A DNA stretch of 64,000 nt from assembly GCA_001599355.1 (NCBI GenBank), contig BCGQ01000009.1, forward strand, positions 310,001 through 374,000, read 5' to 3'. The notes below the pieces were generated by a model. It worked only from the letters and a program-made list of their open reading frames with translations. It ran no database searches and was not told where the DNA came from. Below, piece after piece: positions 19,542-29,278 of the stretch. Both the position numbers and the translations under genes were made by a program. The stretch's first letter is position 1. Each line of letters begins with the position of its first letter. The stretch comes from Nakazawaea peltata. Lineage: Eukaryota > Ascomycota > Pichiomycetes > Alaninales > Pachysolenaceae.

Positions 19542-19915
19542 GCTATGTATCAATAAATGAATTAGTGATAGGTTTAGATGTAGATCCAGGGGAGGTGCCT
19601 CAGTGCCGGTGTCCTCAGTGTCTGGTGTCCTCCCAGAACCCACCCAGTATAACCTTAGTATCCCCTAGTATCCCACCCAGTTACCCCCTAGTGCCCAGCT
19701 ATTTCCCGCCCAGTCCCCGCCTAGTCCCCGCCCAGCTCTCCCCCAATGCCTACTCAGTCCCCGCCTTGCGCACTTCCCTGCGCGCGCCCCTCCCCTTCGC
19801 TCAGCACTGCGCTAACCTGGAGAGCCCCCATTTAACCTGAGTCCCCCACTCTACAGAACATCTCACCGTTCACCATCCACTGTTCCCCAATTACCTACCG
19901 ATTCAAACTGGTAAA
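19542..19915. other. intergenic region: RSC58 3' flank and SMF3 promoter, C-rich repeats
   Basis: This 374-bp gap has degenerate repeats of CCCAGT, CCCGCCCAG and CCCCTAGT-like words (about 19620-19745), then a GC-rich patch with GCGCGCGC and GCACTGCGC at 19804-19812. It is far more C-rich than neighbouring intergenic DNA. An open frame of about 100 codons through it has Pro/Ser-rich low-complexity sequence and is not credible as a gene. Confidence 0.65.
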
Positions 19916-21361
19916 ATGATTGCTTCTTCCCAATTCAAAGCATCCCTCGCCAAATATGTCTCGTTTATAGGGCCAGGACTAATGGTAAGCGTCGCTTATA
20001 TAGACGCCGGAAACTACTCCACCTCGGTCTCTTCCGGTGCCAATTACCAGTACAAGTTGTTGTTCTCCATCTTCATATCCAACTTATTTGCCGTGTTACT
20101 TCAATCTTTATGTGTGAAATTGGGCTCCATCACAGGTTTGACCTTGGCTGAGATGTGCAGATTGCATTTGAGTAAAGAATTGAACCTCATCATCTACGCC
20201 TTAGCTGAAATTCTGATCATTGCTACAGACCTTGCTGAGGTGGTGGGTACGGCTATTCTGTTGGAGATATTATTCCATATCCCATTGAAATTGGGTATCT
20301 TCATAACGGTAGCTGACGTATTATTGGTGTTATACTTCTATAAAGACGATGGAACCATGGAAGAGACTCGCTTCTTTGAGATGTTGGTCAGTTTTTTCGT
20401 TGGGCTCACTTGTTTCTGCTTTGTCCTCTTATTATTCAAGATAGATATCCAGGATAAGACCCTGTTATGGTTAGGATTCGTTCCTCATAGTAAAGATATC
20501 CTAGAAGAGAAGCTGATTTATTTAAGTTTGGGTATTTTGGGTGCTACCGTCATGCCTCATAGTTTATATTTAGGTAGTGCTTTAGTCCAGCCAAGGTTGA
20601 AGAATTATGATCTGACACATCCTGGTAACGCTGCTTCCGTGGCTGCTATTGCATCTGAGACTTTTCCAGACTCACTTTCGTCTAAATACAAACCTTCCCT
20701 CCTGGCTATCAACTATTGCTTGTCTTATTCATATACTGAACTCATCGTCTCACTTTTCACCGTGGCCATGTTTGTCAACTGTTCGATCTTGATAGTTGCC
20801 GGTACGACTCTCTTTGGAGACGATGCTGCAGATGATGCCGACTTGTTCTCCATCTATAGAATGCTCTCTGACATCATTTCACCTGCTGCTGGGATTGTAT
20901 TTGCTTTAGCCATGTTGTTCTCAGGCCAAGCTGCTGGAATCGTCTGTACAATGGCTGGTCAATTAGTTAGTGAGGGATTCATTGAGTGGAAAATGGCTCC
21001 TTGGATTAGAAGAGTCTTCACTAGAGTCCTCGCTATCACTCCTTGTTTGGTAATGGTATGTCTTACAGGAAGAAAAGGTATAGCTCAACTGTTAAATGCC
21101 AGTCAAGTGGTGCTCAGTTTACTTTTACCTTTCCTCTCTGCCCCACTTATTTATTTCACATGCTCAAAAAAGTTCATGGTAGTCGAGGTACTGGTAGATG
21201 GTACTGAGGAGGATCCTTTATTACATTCTAGCTTCAAATCAGTTGATTTCAGCAATGGTAAGGTGCTTACTTATCTCAGTGTTGTTGTTTGGGGGCTTAT
21301 TAGTGGACTTAACTTGTATTTAATTGTACTGCTTTTGCTTGGAAAGGACATAAATTTCTGA
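19916..21361 (+). CDS. SMF3: NRAMP divalent-metal transporter, SMF3 type
   Basis: This 481-aa membrane protein moves iron or manganese with protons. It resembles Smf3 (473 aa), which exports iron from the vacuole, more than the longer plasma-membrane Smf1. Shared blocks include FAVLLQSLCVKLGSITG, ATDLAEVVGTAI, ISLGILGATVMPHSLYLG-like TM6 (the metal-ligand Met is present), ISPAAGIVFALAMLFSGQ, SQVVLSLLLP and the C-terminal GKDINF. About eleven membrane segments are visible. One oddity is DAGN (residues 30-33, codon GCC) in TM1 where the family has DPGN. CTG codons at 20258-20260 and 20513-20515 fall at Smf3 alanines. The ATG is the first in frame. Confidence 0.93.
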   Translation: MIASSQFKASLAKYVSFIGPGLMVSVAYIDAGNYSTSVSSGANYQYKLLFSIFISNLFAVLLQSLCVKLGSITGLTLAEMCRLHLSKELNLIIYALAEILIIATDLAEVVGTAILLEILFHIPLKLGIFITVADVLLVLYFYKDDGTMEETRFFEMLVSFFVGLTCFCFVLLLFKIDIQDKTLLWLGFVPHSKDILEEKLIYLSLGILGATVMPHSLYLGSALVQPRLKNYDLTHPGNAASVAAIASETFPDSLSSKYKPSLLAINYCLSYSYTELIVSLFTVAMFVNCSILIVAGTTLFGDDAADDADLFSIYRMLSDIISPAAGIVFALAMLFSGQAAGIVCTMAGQLVSEGFIEWKMAPWIRRVFTRVLAITPCLVMVCLTGRKGIAQLLNASQVVLSLLLPFLSAPLIYFTCSKKFMVVEVLVDGTEEDPLLHSSFKSVDFSNGKVLTYLSVVVWGLISGLNLYLIVLLLLGKDINF

Positions 21362-21694
21362 GCTGAGACTCCCAGACCCTACTTACATACCTCGCCGCCA
21401 ATTCACCGCATATCCTATACTTATAGTCATTATACAATACTTTAAATCTTGATCTCGTAGATTCTGGTTGGTGTCCTGATGTTACGCGGCTCGATTTTTG
21501 ATCTCGGCTCCCAGCCACATCTTTTCCGCTTTACAGCCGCAATTTTCGCTATCTCACCGCCCCCATATTACCCAAAACAGCTTATCTCCCTTCGTATCAG
21601 CCGCCGACTGCGCTCGATTTTTCACCATATAAAACGAAGGAGGTTCGCCCGTCTGACTCATTCAATTGCCAGCAACTATAATATCATCATTAAA
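21362..21694. other. intergenic region: SMF3 3' flank and aldo-keto reductase promoter
   Basis: This 333-bp gap is in frame with the downstream gene for about 70 codons, but the sequence is basic and low-quality and lacks family similarity. I treat it as promoter and 5' UTR. The reductase family start (ATGGTCTCAG at 21695) fits much better. Confidence 0.7.
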
Positions 21695-22621
21695 ATGGTC
21701 TCAGTTGAGTACTTCAAGCTCCCAGGAACTGGCGACGAAATCCCAGCCTTGGGTTTCGGTTCAGGAACCAAATGGAGAATCCACAAATGGGGTTTAGCTG
21801 CCCTGGATCAGGAAACCGAGCCTTACGTACAAGAATTGGTCGACGTGATCCAAGGTGTCCTTGAAGCCGGCTTGCTTCATATCGATACAGCTGAAGCTTA
21901 TACCACTCGTAAAGAGGTTGGTGAACTGATCCGTGGTTCTGGTAAACCAAGATCCGAAATATTCCTCACCGATAAATGGAGTGCCGGATTCCGTGGATCC
22001 ACAGCCGGTCCATATGAATGTTTGAAGAACGCTTTGGCCGAATTGAAATTGGACTACGTGGACTTATTTTTGATCCATGGTCCTCGTTTGGAGAAAGTAG
22101 GCCTTACTGTCAAGGAAGCTTGGGACCAAATGATCCAATTGAAGAAAGACGGTCTTGCTAAGAACATTGGTGTTTCCAATTACTCTAAAGCCGAATTAGA
22201 ACAGATTGTCGACTCCGAGATCCCACCACAAGTCAACCAAATTGAATTCCATCTGTATTTGCAAACTCAGAGCCCTGGTGTTGTCGACTTCTGTAAAGCC
22301 AACAACATTTTGATCGAGTCTTATTGTCCTTTGACTCCAATCTTAAAGACTCCAGGTCCATTAGACACTTTGTTAGATGAACTTAGCACCAAATATGATC
22401 GTCCAAAATCTCAAATCTTGTTCAGATGGATCTACCAACAAGGTATCTTGCCTCTCACCACCTCTTCTAAGATTGAAAGAATCCAAGATGCCCTCAAAAT
22501 GTTCGAATTCAAATTAGAAGACTCCGATGTCGAGGCTATCACCGTCACCGGTAAAGAAAAGATCGTCAGAAACTTTGCTCAAGACCTCTACGGACAATAC
22601 GATGATAAGTTATACGATTAG
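21695..22621 (+). CDS. aldo-keto reductase, YDL124W-like (2-keto/alpha-keto amide reductase)
   Basis: This 308-aa cytosolic NADPH-dependent reductase resembles S. cerevisiae Ydl124w (312 aa). Family marks are GFGSGTKW, the catalytic aspartate-tyrosine pair in HIDTAEAYTTRKEVG, the active-site Lys in LTDKWS, His in DLFLIHGP, NIGVSNYSK, QVNQIEFH, and the LPLTTSSK cofactor loop. I start at 21695 (MVSVEYFKLPG), where the barrel begins; an in-frame upstream ATG at 21479 would add 72 unrelated residues. CTG at 21926-21928 sits at the Ala of the classical EVGxA motif, again pointing to CUG=Ala. The natural substrate cannot be stated from sequence. Confidence 0.9.
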   Translation: MVSVEYFKLPGTGDEIPALGFGSGTKWRIHKWGLAALDQETEPYVQELVDVIQGVLEAGLLHIDTAEAYTTRKEVGELIRGSGKPRSEIFLTDKWSAGFRGSTAGPYECLKNALAELKLDYVDLFLIHGPRLEKVGLTVKEAWDQMIQLKKDGLAKNIGVSNYSKAELEQIVDSEIPPQVNQIEFHLYLQTQSPGVVDFCKANNILIESYCPLTPILKTPGPLDTLLDELSTKYDRPKSQILFRWIYQQGILPLTTSSKIERIQDALKMFEFKLEDSDVEAITVTGKEKIVRNFAQDLYGQYDDKLYD

Positions 22622-22657
22622 TCCACTAATATTTATATAGATTCTAGCCTATTTTAA

Positions 22658-25252
22658 TTAAAAACCTAATTTCATCGCAATAGTACCCAAAATCTCGATA
22701 CTTTTCTTAAATTCTGGAGCCTCTTCCTTCCAATACTCAAGAGCAGAGATCATTCCTTGGATGAATATTCTTATAGTCTCCTCAGTAGGCATTTGGAATT
22801 CATCTGATCCACTAGGTCCACCAGATTGTTTCAACACTTCCACCACTTCAGGGAATTTCGTCAACTTACTCACCGCTACAAACACATAGAGACATCCTAT
22901 GACCAAATTCCTCAAGACAAACCATGTCCCATTATGTCTATGTCTTAAGAGAAGTGGGTCTGCAATGTTAGCCAAGGTAAATGCATCCCTAATCGTATGA
23001 GCGACCGCAGGATTCGAAATAAACAGCAAAAGATCCTCTTTCGTCTCTAAAAACGACAAATAAAACACTATAGGACGACAGAGTAACATCTTCATAGTCA
23101 CAATCCGGGTCTTCACAAACACCAACGATTCACTGATCTTGAAAATAGGGATCTTCTTGTTATTCTCATTGGCTGTAGGTGAATACTTGTCATCTATAGG
23201 ATATTTCATCTTCTCGATGTTCTGTAAAAGAGGTTCCTCTGTCCTGTCCATCAATTCCTTGATAGAGGGATGTAATTTGTCTACGATGTTATTTAATTCC
23301 TGAACGTAGCCTGTGATCTTGAAGATCATGCTATTCAGAAGAGCAGGGTCGGAGATCATCGAGGCCCAACTTTCAACCAGAGGTTCACTATATAGATCTT
23401 CTAAGAAACTGTTTTCTAATTTCCTCAAGGCTGTCTCATTCAAGAAGAAGTACCAGATATTGTCGTTTTGTTCAGTCACTACTTTACAATCATTAGTGTT
23501 AATGAGTTCTCTCTCACTGTCGTCAGACTCGTCTGCAGAAGAGTTAGCCAAATTCAGAGTGGCTCCCACTTTGGCCGAGTCAAATAAGACAGGCACAGGG
23601 AATGACGAAGGAGGAGGGAAGTTCAAAATGTCCGAGTATCCAGGCACCACATAAGGTGATAACTCGACCCTCAACTCACTTTCTTCTTTATATATGATCC
23701 AATACAATCTTTCGATCAATTTACGATTATCAGGTGAAATTTCGGCCCCATTGGAGGTCAATTCTTCACCTTCAGAGGTAGGAATATCGTAGTCATTGTT
23801 TCTAAGGAACTTCAATAACTCGGCTGATGCTCTAGCTATACACCCCCATGCCTTCAAAGGCTTCAAAAGGTACATATAACATGTCTTCTTCAAGATCTCA
23901 GCTATACAATAGTCAAGAGGAGCTGCATCGATGTAGTCTTCGAACTCATTAGCATATTGCAACTCTTTATACTGGGCGAACTTGAAGATGTTCAGGAATT
24001 TCTTGAAACGATCAAGATGCTCCAATTGCTCAATTGAAGAATTCAAGGTCACACTTGATCTCCTGCCAGCAGGATCCAAAGGTGCTCCGAGTAATCCCAA
24101 AGCTGCTACGAGTAATATAACTACAGGAGGGTATAAGTCCTTGGTATCCTCGTCATTTGACAGTGGGTAATCATATGTCTTGTTGATACAGATGTACTCC
24201 AGAGTCGTATACAATCTCAGTAAGTCAATAAGAGGAGCTTTGATATGGACGTTATTCACATACGAGTTTACGAAGAAGAGAAGATTATGGGTGAGCTTTT
24301 CACACATCTTCTTATTCTTCACAGGGTCTGCATACAGCGATAATTCTACTTTGGGTATCGGAGTGCCACTTTTACTTGTCAATATGGTCTTGAGTAAGTT
24401 CGGTGTAGGAACCAAATTCTGGAAGAAAGGCCATTGCAAAATAAACTCTCCAGATGTGTACCATTTAGCCCTTATAATGTCTACATTACGAGGTGGAGCG
24501 GGCAGCGGATCAGCATCTGAGTAGTTAGGTGTTACATAAGTCAGCTTGGGTATCGTCACCGATGCTGGCAGAGACATAATCTTAGATTCATCAAAATCTT
24601 TCGAGGAATGTTTCTTCAACGACAGAATCTCAGCTAAAATCTTATCAAGTTTTACGGAAATTGAGGGATCCAGATCCTCTGGTGAAGAAGATGTCTCGGT
24701 CGATGGAACACCCGAGTTGGACCCCTGCTCTTTCTTGATTTTAGCTGCCAATTTGGCTTCCTTAGCTTCAGCTGCAAGATAAGATTCTTCTCTATAGAAA
24801 CACGAATATCCATGCTTAATACACGAATTACAGACGGGTTTCTCGTTCGTACACTTGATTTTCTTCAATCTACACGTCTCACAGGCCACCATCCCCTTCT
24901 TCCGTACCTTCTGTGATCGCTTAGGCAGTCTCCTCTTGAAATCTGAAGGGTATGCATCACCCAGGTACGTTTGGGCCATAGAATAATCACCAGGCGGTTG
25001 CTGTGGCATTGGCTGCAGAACATGTGGCACCAGTCCCATCTGAGGATAGAACTGTTGCGTCCCCATATACCCAGGGGTCCCCGCTGGAGAATGATACATC
25101 ATCTGTGGTGGAACCCCCATAAATCTAGAGTCTGTCATATAACCATTAGGTGAATATTGGGCCTGATTCTGCTGCTGGTTGTTCAAAATATGCGATATAT
25201 TGCCCCGCTGTTGCGGCTGCTGGTGGCTATCGCCAGAATTCCCCTGCTCCAT
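22658..25252 (-). CDS. Zn2Cys6 zinc-cluster transcription factor
   Basis: This 864-aa fungal transcription factor has a Gln/Pro/Met-rich N-terminus and a basic RSQKVRKKG lead-in. The zinc cluster follows at about residues 123-150 with spacing C-x2-C-x6-C-x6-C-x2-C-x6-C. Next come a Ser-rich linker and a long helical region that resembles the fungal-specific middle homology domain, ending near the C-terminus. No specific orthologue was recognised, so target genes are unknown. It is tail-to-tail with the aldo-keto reductase (36 bp between stop codons) and head-to-head with the PIR gene across 1.8 kb. The start is the first ATG (MEQGNSGDSHQQ). Confidence 0.85.
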   Translation of the reverse strand: MEQGNSGDSHQQPQQRGNISHILNNQQQNQAQYSPNGYMTDSRFMGVPPQMMYHSPAGTPGYMGTQQFYPQMGLVPHVLQPMPQQPPGDYSMAQTYLGDAYPSDFKRRLPKRSQKVRKKGMVACETCRLKKIKCTNEKPVCNSCIKHGYSCFYREESYLAAEAKEAKLAAKIKKEQGSNSGVPSTETSSSPEDLDPSISVKLDKILAEILSLKKHSSKDFDESKIMSLPASVTIPKLTYVTPNYSDADPLPAPPRNVDIIRAKWYTSGEFILQWPFFQNLVPTPNLLKTILTSKSGTPIPKVELSLYADPVKNKKMCEKLTHNLLFFVNSYVNNVHIKAPLIDLLRLYTTLEYICINKTYDYPLSNDEDTKDLYPPVVILLVAALGLLGAPLDPAGRRSSVTLNSSIEQLEHLDRFKKFLNIFKFAQYKELQYANEFEDYIDAAPLDYCIAEILKKTCYMYLLKPLKAWGCIARASAELLKFLRNNDYDIPTSEGEELTSNGAEISPDNRKLIERLYWIIYKEESELRVELSPYVVPGYSDILNFPPPSSFPVPVLFDSAKVGATLNLANSSADESDDSERELINTNDCKVVTEQNDNIWYFFLNETALRKLENSFLEDLYSEPLVESWASMISDPALLNSMIFKITGYVQELNNIVDKLHPSIKELMDRTEEPLLQNIEKMKYPIDDKYSPTANENNKKIPIFKISESLVFVKTRIVTMKMLLCRPIVFYLSFLETKEDLLLFISNPAVAHTIRDAFTLANIADPLLLRHRHNGTWFVLRNLVIGCLYVFVAVSKLTKFPEVVEVLKQSGGPSGSDEFQMPTEETIRIFIQGMISALEYWKEEAPEFKKSIEILGTIAMKLGF

Positions 25253-27034
25253 TCTCTCTTGTGTCCTCTATTTTATTAATACTTGTCTTTCCATCTCTAA
25301 ATTTTAGCTTCGATTTTAAGTTTCGACCGTGCTTTAGTTCATGCGAAAAAACAGCAGAGAAGGCCGAGGAATTTACGAGCATCAGATTATGTAGGCTGGG
25401 AGAAAGAAAAGTTGCAGGTGGATGCAGGTAAGTGTTGACGAAATTAGACTACAAGGATGTTGTTGGGGCTTTTTGATCTCAGAGAGAGCAGTTGCACTCT
25501 TGAATTACTCCGAGATGGGCCTCAGTTTTAATATTATCACGCGAAATCGTTCCGTTCTTTATTAGTTTGTGCTTAAGACCTGCAGTAACTAGTTAAGTTT
25601 GGCTCAAAAGGTCGTGCAGGTATTAAAATTTGTAGTACAATAGGGCAGTAGGAGTGTAGTTTTAGGGGCATCGAGGTGATTTACAATGTTTGGATTTCTG
25701 TAAATATTCGACTTGATGTCTGATATTGTACTGATAAAAATATCATCCCCTTCACCGCCTACCTCACAATTATTGGCCTATTCTCTTCTTGCATATTCTT
25801 TTGCATAATTATTAATTTCATCGGTAACTTTTACTTTTTCCCGTGTGAGACATTTCGGGTTCCAAATAGTTTCTTTTTAAGGTTAGGATTTTGATGGTTT
25901 GAAAAAAAGGCTGGTCGTTGTTTGTCGGTAATCAGGGCGAAGTTTTGAATCACATCCTATATGCATTTGAACCGTTGCTAGTGACCCAAACTGTCTTAGA
26001 AAGTAGGAACGAGAATGACAACGACACGGGAAACGATTTATATGTTATATAATTTATATAGAGGCTAAGTAAAGGTTAGAGAAGCGAGTGGATTAGTATA
26101 TGGAGGTGAAGATGAGTAGAGATGAGTTGGATTATCTAAATCTCTTTGCAATCATATATTCTGCTATTGTTGTAGACTCCTAAAACCAGCAAAATCCATA
26201 AAGTAAAGTAAATGACCTAGTTCTTGGACAGGAATAACCCCACAGTTTACACAACGTGACTAATTATACTTGGACCCATGGATCACAGGATTATTCGATG
26301 TCGAAGATCTTGGAAATCCGGAATCTAAGATCGGATGCTGTCAGCTTACGACTGGATCACGGAGAACAGACCTCGACTAAAGGCGACTTGGCAAGTCCCA
26401 TTGCTCAATGCCACGAGGGAGGCATGCTCAATTACCAAGAAGAGGCTTTTCCCCATATTATTCAGAGCAATGATCCAATCATCAGGGGCTGGAACCTGAA
26501 ATTAAATCATTAAATCCAGCCATCCTCTAATTCTAATTGATCCAAGATGCTTGTCTCCGCAAAATGGCTGGTTTTCGCGAGAAGGTGAAATTATTTTGCG
26601 CCTCGAAAATTTCCCGATCTCAGTGAGTATTGCGCGAGATAGAAAGATTTTTGTGTGGGAAAAATCCCATTTAGAAAGAGGAAAAATCTTGATTTGGCTT
26701 AATTGGCAATGTTTACATTTAACCCTAAACGGCATAATGATGTGCATGAAAAAGAAACGATTTTAGGTTTGGCTTCTGATCGAGGAGCTATTTTTAGGAT
26801 ATTTTTCAAATAATGGCTGGATCTCATGTGCTTGTTGTACTATTTTGATCGAGAGACAGAGTGTTTGTCTGACAATAGCATATTTGATAGTTTTATTATA
26901 AAAGGACCTCGAATTCCCTTTCATCAATTCATCTTGTCTTCTATTCTAATCATCACAACAATCAAAAAGAACTTTATCCATCGATAAAGACAATTTAGAA
27001 AAACTCATTCTATCACTTTTCACATATTATAACA
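25253..27034. other. 1.8-kb divergent intergenic region between zinc-cluster factor and PIR gene
   Basis: This is the longest non-coding gap in the window. It contains the promoters of both flanking genes: the Rlm1-type box at 26788-26797 and a TATA-like TTATAAAAGG near 26896 belong to the PIR gene. Open frames at 26256-26513 and 26502-26766 lack an early ATG or recognisable motifs, and I do not call them. Unusually long upstream regions are typical of regulator genes and of highly expressed, stress-controlled wall genes. Confidence 0.65.
26788..26797 (+). promoter_or_regulatory. Rlm1/MEF2-type site (CTATTTTTAG) in the PIR promoter
   Basis: CTATTTTTAG is an exact CTA-W4-TAG match, about 240 bp upstream of the PIR ATG. 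In S. cerevisiae Rlm1 binds this motif downstream of the Slt2 MAP kinase and activates wall genes including PIR family members. Control of this gene by the pathway is inferred. Confidence 0.6.
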
Positions 27035-27958
27035 ATGCAATACAAGAGAACTACTTTGGGTGCTTTAGGTTTGGCCGGTTCTGCCATGGCTGCTTACATT
27101 CCATCTGAGCCATGGAGCACTTTGACCCCAGATGCTGCTGCCCCAACCGGTGCTATCACTGACTACACTGCTTCTTTCGCTATTGCCATTCAACCAATCA
27201 CCACTTCTTTGGCTAAGAGAGCCGAGGTTGTCTCTCAAATTGGTGACGGTCAAATCCAAGCTACTACTGCTACTCCAAAGACTCAAGTCCAAGTTGTTAC
27301 CCAAATTGGTGACGGTCAAATTCAAGCTACCACTTCTACTGCTACTCCAACCACCAAGCCAACCACCGTTCAAGTTGTCACTCAAATTGGTGATGGTCAA
27401 ATCCAAGCTACTACTTCCACCGCTACCCCAACTAAGGCTACCGTTCAAGTTGTTTCTCAAATCGGTGACGGTCAAATTCAAGCTACCACCTCTACTGCCA
27501 AGCCAACTGCTCAAGTTGTTTCTCAAATCAACGACGGTCAAATCCAAGCTACCACCTCTACCAACACTGCCACTGTTGCTTCTCAAATCACTGACGGTCA
27601 AGTTCAAGCCACCACTGCTGCTGCCTCTGACGATGACAGCACCTTCGTTGCCAGTGAATCTTGTATGTCTGAGGGTGTCTTGGCCATGACCTTGAACGAC
27701 TCTATCTTGACCGACTCTGCTGGTAGAATTGGTTCCATTGTTGCCAACAGACAATTCCAATTCGATGGTCCACCACCACAAGCCGGTGCTATCTACGCTG
27801 CCGGTTGGTCCATTACCGAGGACGGTTACTTGGCCATTGGTAACAACACCGAGTTCTACCAATGTTTGTCTGGTTCCTTCTACAACTTGTACGACGAGTC
27901 TATTGGTGACCAATGTACTCCAGTTAACTTGGAGGTTGTCGACTTGATCGACTGTTAA
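27035..27958 (+). CDS. PIR1: PIR-family cell-wall protein with six internal repeats
   Basis: This 307-aa secreted protein should be linked to beta-1,3-glucan through alkali-labile ester bonds at glutamines of its repeats. It has a signal peptide (about residues 1-20), a Kex2 cleavage site after LAKR, and six repeats of the form Q-[IV]-x-D-G-Q-[IV]-Q-A-T-T separated by Thr/Ala-rich linkers. The C-terminal domain has the exact C-x66-C-x16-C-x12-C pattern of Pir/Cis3 proteins. Codon use is strongly biased (GGT, TTG, CAA, GTT/GTC, ACT/ACC), more so than neighbours, as expected for an abundant protein. The promoter has a TATA-like box near 26896 and an Rlm1-type site. Which Pir/Hsp150/Cis3 paralogue it corresponds to is not decidable. 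Confidence 0.95.
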   Translation: MQYKRTTLGALGLAGSAMAAYIPSEPWSTLTPDAAAPTGAITDYTASFAIAIQPITTSLAKRAEVVSQIGDGQIQATTATPKTQVQVVTQIGDGQIQATTSTATPTTKPTTVQVVTQIGDGQIQATTSTATPTKATVQVVSQIGDGQIQATTSTAKPTAQVVSQINDGQIQATTSTNTATVASQITDGQVQATTAAASDDDSTFVASESCMSEGVLAMTLNDSILTDSAGRIGSIVANRQFQFDGPPPQAGAIYAAGWSITEDGYLAIGNNTEFYQCLSGSFYNLYDESIGDQCTPVNLEVVDLIDC

Positions 27959-28197
27959 AGACTTTCTTAATTTTCAAGATTCGTCTTTCTTTCATTTATT
28001 CTTGCATTATACAAATTAGCTTTTCATGACTGTGTTAATAGGTTCTGGGTTCTAAGAGTCACTACTCTTAACGATTATGTTTCGATTCATTTTCTTAAAT
28101 GATGACATATTTTCAAAAAATTACTTTATATTTTAGATAACAAATATACATATGATATACAAATGATACTGTAGGCAATCAAATATTATTACTCTGA

Positions 28198-28932
28198 TCA
28201 TCTATATGAACGAGTCAATGGTGTCTGATAAAGATATCTCTTCTTTGATCTCTTCATCAATGGAGTTACCATGGAAGGATCCAAAGCAGTAGTAGATGGG
28301 GCTTGATTTCCAGACATTAAAGTGTCACCAGACTCATCTTGGATCAAAAATTCAGGCACTGCACTATCATTTTTCTCAGTAGATTCCTTTAGAAGTATAT
28401 TTGGATTCTCATTTACATCATCGTCACTACTAGAGCGGGACTCATCTTCCTCAATGATACTATCCTTTATCTGACCCTCATTAAACGACCCAACACCATT
28501 AGACAACACATCTCCGCCAGCAGATGAATATGTAGTTCCTTTATTAACATGATAAGCTGATTTATCAATAGATTTCAATATGGTTTTATCCTTCATGCCC
28601 TCTAATTCTTCCTGGGTAGACTCGACAAAATTCCTTAAATCCAAATCTTTCCACAAAACATTGGACAATAGTTTGCTCTTATTACGCGCAGCTCCAAACT
28701 GAGTTTGGCTCAAAGATACATTGAGATCATCATCATCGTCTTCATTATTCAAGATCGCATGCTTAATGAAGTTCATTTCCTCAAATTGAGATTTCAGCTG
28801 CTGTTGCAGTAAGACGAAATTGAAGTCTATGTCGTCAAATGGAAGATGATCAGTCAGCCATTTCTCACGATATATCACGTGTTGCGACTTGGCCAAATGC
28901 AAATAATTCCATCCAGAGTCTCGCAGTGGCAT
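28198..28932 (-). CDS. SWM1: probable anaphase-promoting complex subunit SWM1/APC13
   Basis: This 244-aa protein begins MPLRDSGWNYLHLAK and continues WLTDHLPFDDIDF, which resembles the short conserved N-terminal Apc13 motif (W..D.LP..DI). Apc13/Swm1 stabilises the TPR subunits of the APC/C ubiquitin ligase. The remainder is acidic, Ser/Asn-rich and probably disordered, ending in a basic KKRYLYQTPLTRSYR tail. Fungal Apc13 proteins carry such variable extensions; S. cerevisiae Swm1 is shorter (170 aa). I start at the ATG at 28932; the frame extends upstream only to a GTG. The assignment rests on one short motif. The gene converges on the PIR gene. Confidence 0.5.
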   Translation of the reverse strand: MPLRDSGWNYLHLAKSQHVIYREKWLTDHLPFDDIDFNFVLLQQQLKSQFEEMNFIKHAILNNEDDDDDLNVSLSQTQFGAARNKSKLLSNVLWKDLDLRNFVESTQEELEGMKDKTILKSIDKSAYHVNKGTTYSSAGGDVLSNGVGSFNEGQIKDSIIEEDESRSSSDDDVNENPNILLKESTEKNDSAVPEFLIQDESGDTLMSGNQAPSTTALDPSMVTPLMKRSKKRYLYQTPLTRSYR

Positions 28933-29278
28933 TGTATGGATCTCTATCACGCGACTATCTGGGCGGTTAATTGTTTATTTTTATTCTATTGAAGGGAGAA
29001 AATTTGTAAATACGCAGCACGATCATATAGAAATTCGTAAAACACGAGCAAATATTAAGGGGTTAAAGGAAACATCAAAGGGGAGTTAAGCACGCGCACC
29101 GCGCAGTGCCCGCCTAAATTGCCACCGAGCGTATTATTTTAGCGTAGTCAGGTGCTTGCGCATGAACCTAAACAATCCCACCTGTGTGCGAACCGAATAG
29201 ACAGCCCTTAATAATCAGCCCTTAATAATCTCTTTATCCTACACTTCTTCTTCTATTCCTTATATTACATGTACACAT
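28933..29278. other. intergenic region: SWM1 promoter and POM152 3' flank
   Basis: This 346-bp gap contains GC-rich words (CACGCGCACC, and GCGCAGTGC at 29101-29109) and a perfect 14-bp tandem duplication. No gene is visible. Confidence 0.65.
29202..29229. repeat. 14-bp tandem duplication
   Basis: CAGCCCTTAATAAT occurs twice with no spacer (29202-29215 and 29216-29229), about 50-75 bp beyond the POM152 stop codon. Confidence 0.85.

Noticed and set aside
26256-26766. Three overlapping small open frames in the PIR upstream region
   Set aside because: Start codons are non-ATG or late, composition is not coding-like, and no motif is recognised.
27065-27913. 282-codon open frame antisense to the PIR gene
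   Set aside because: It mirrors the repeats and extreme codon bias of the PIR gene, is low-complexity Ser/Gly/Asn/Leu, and has no family features.
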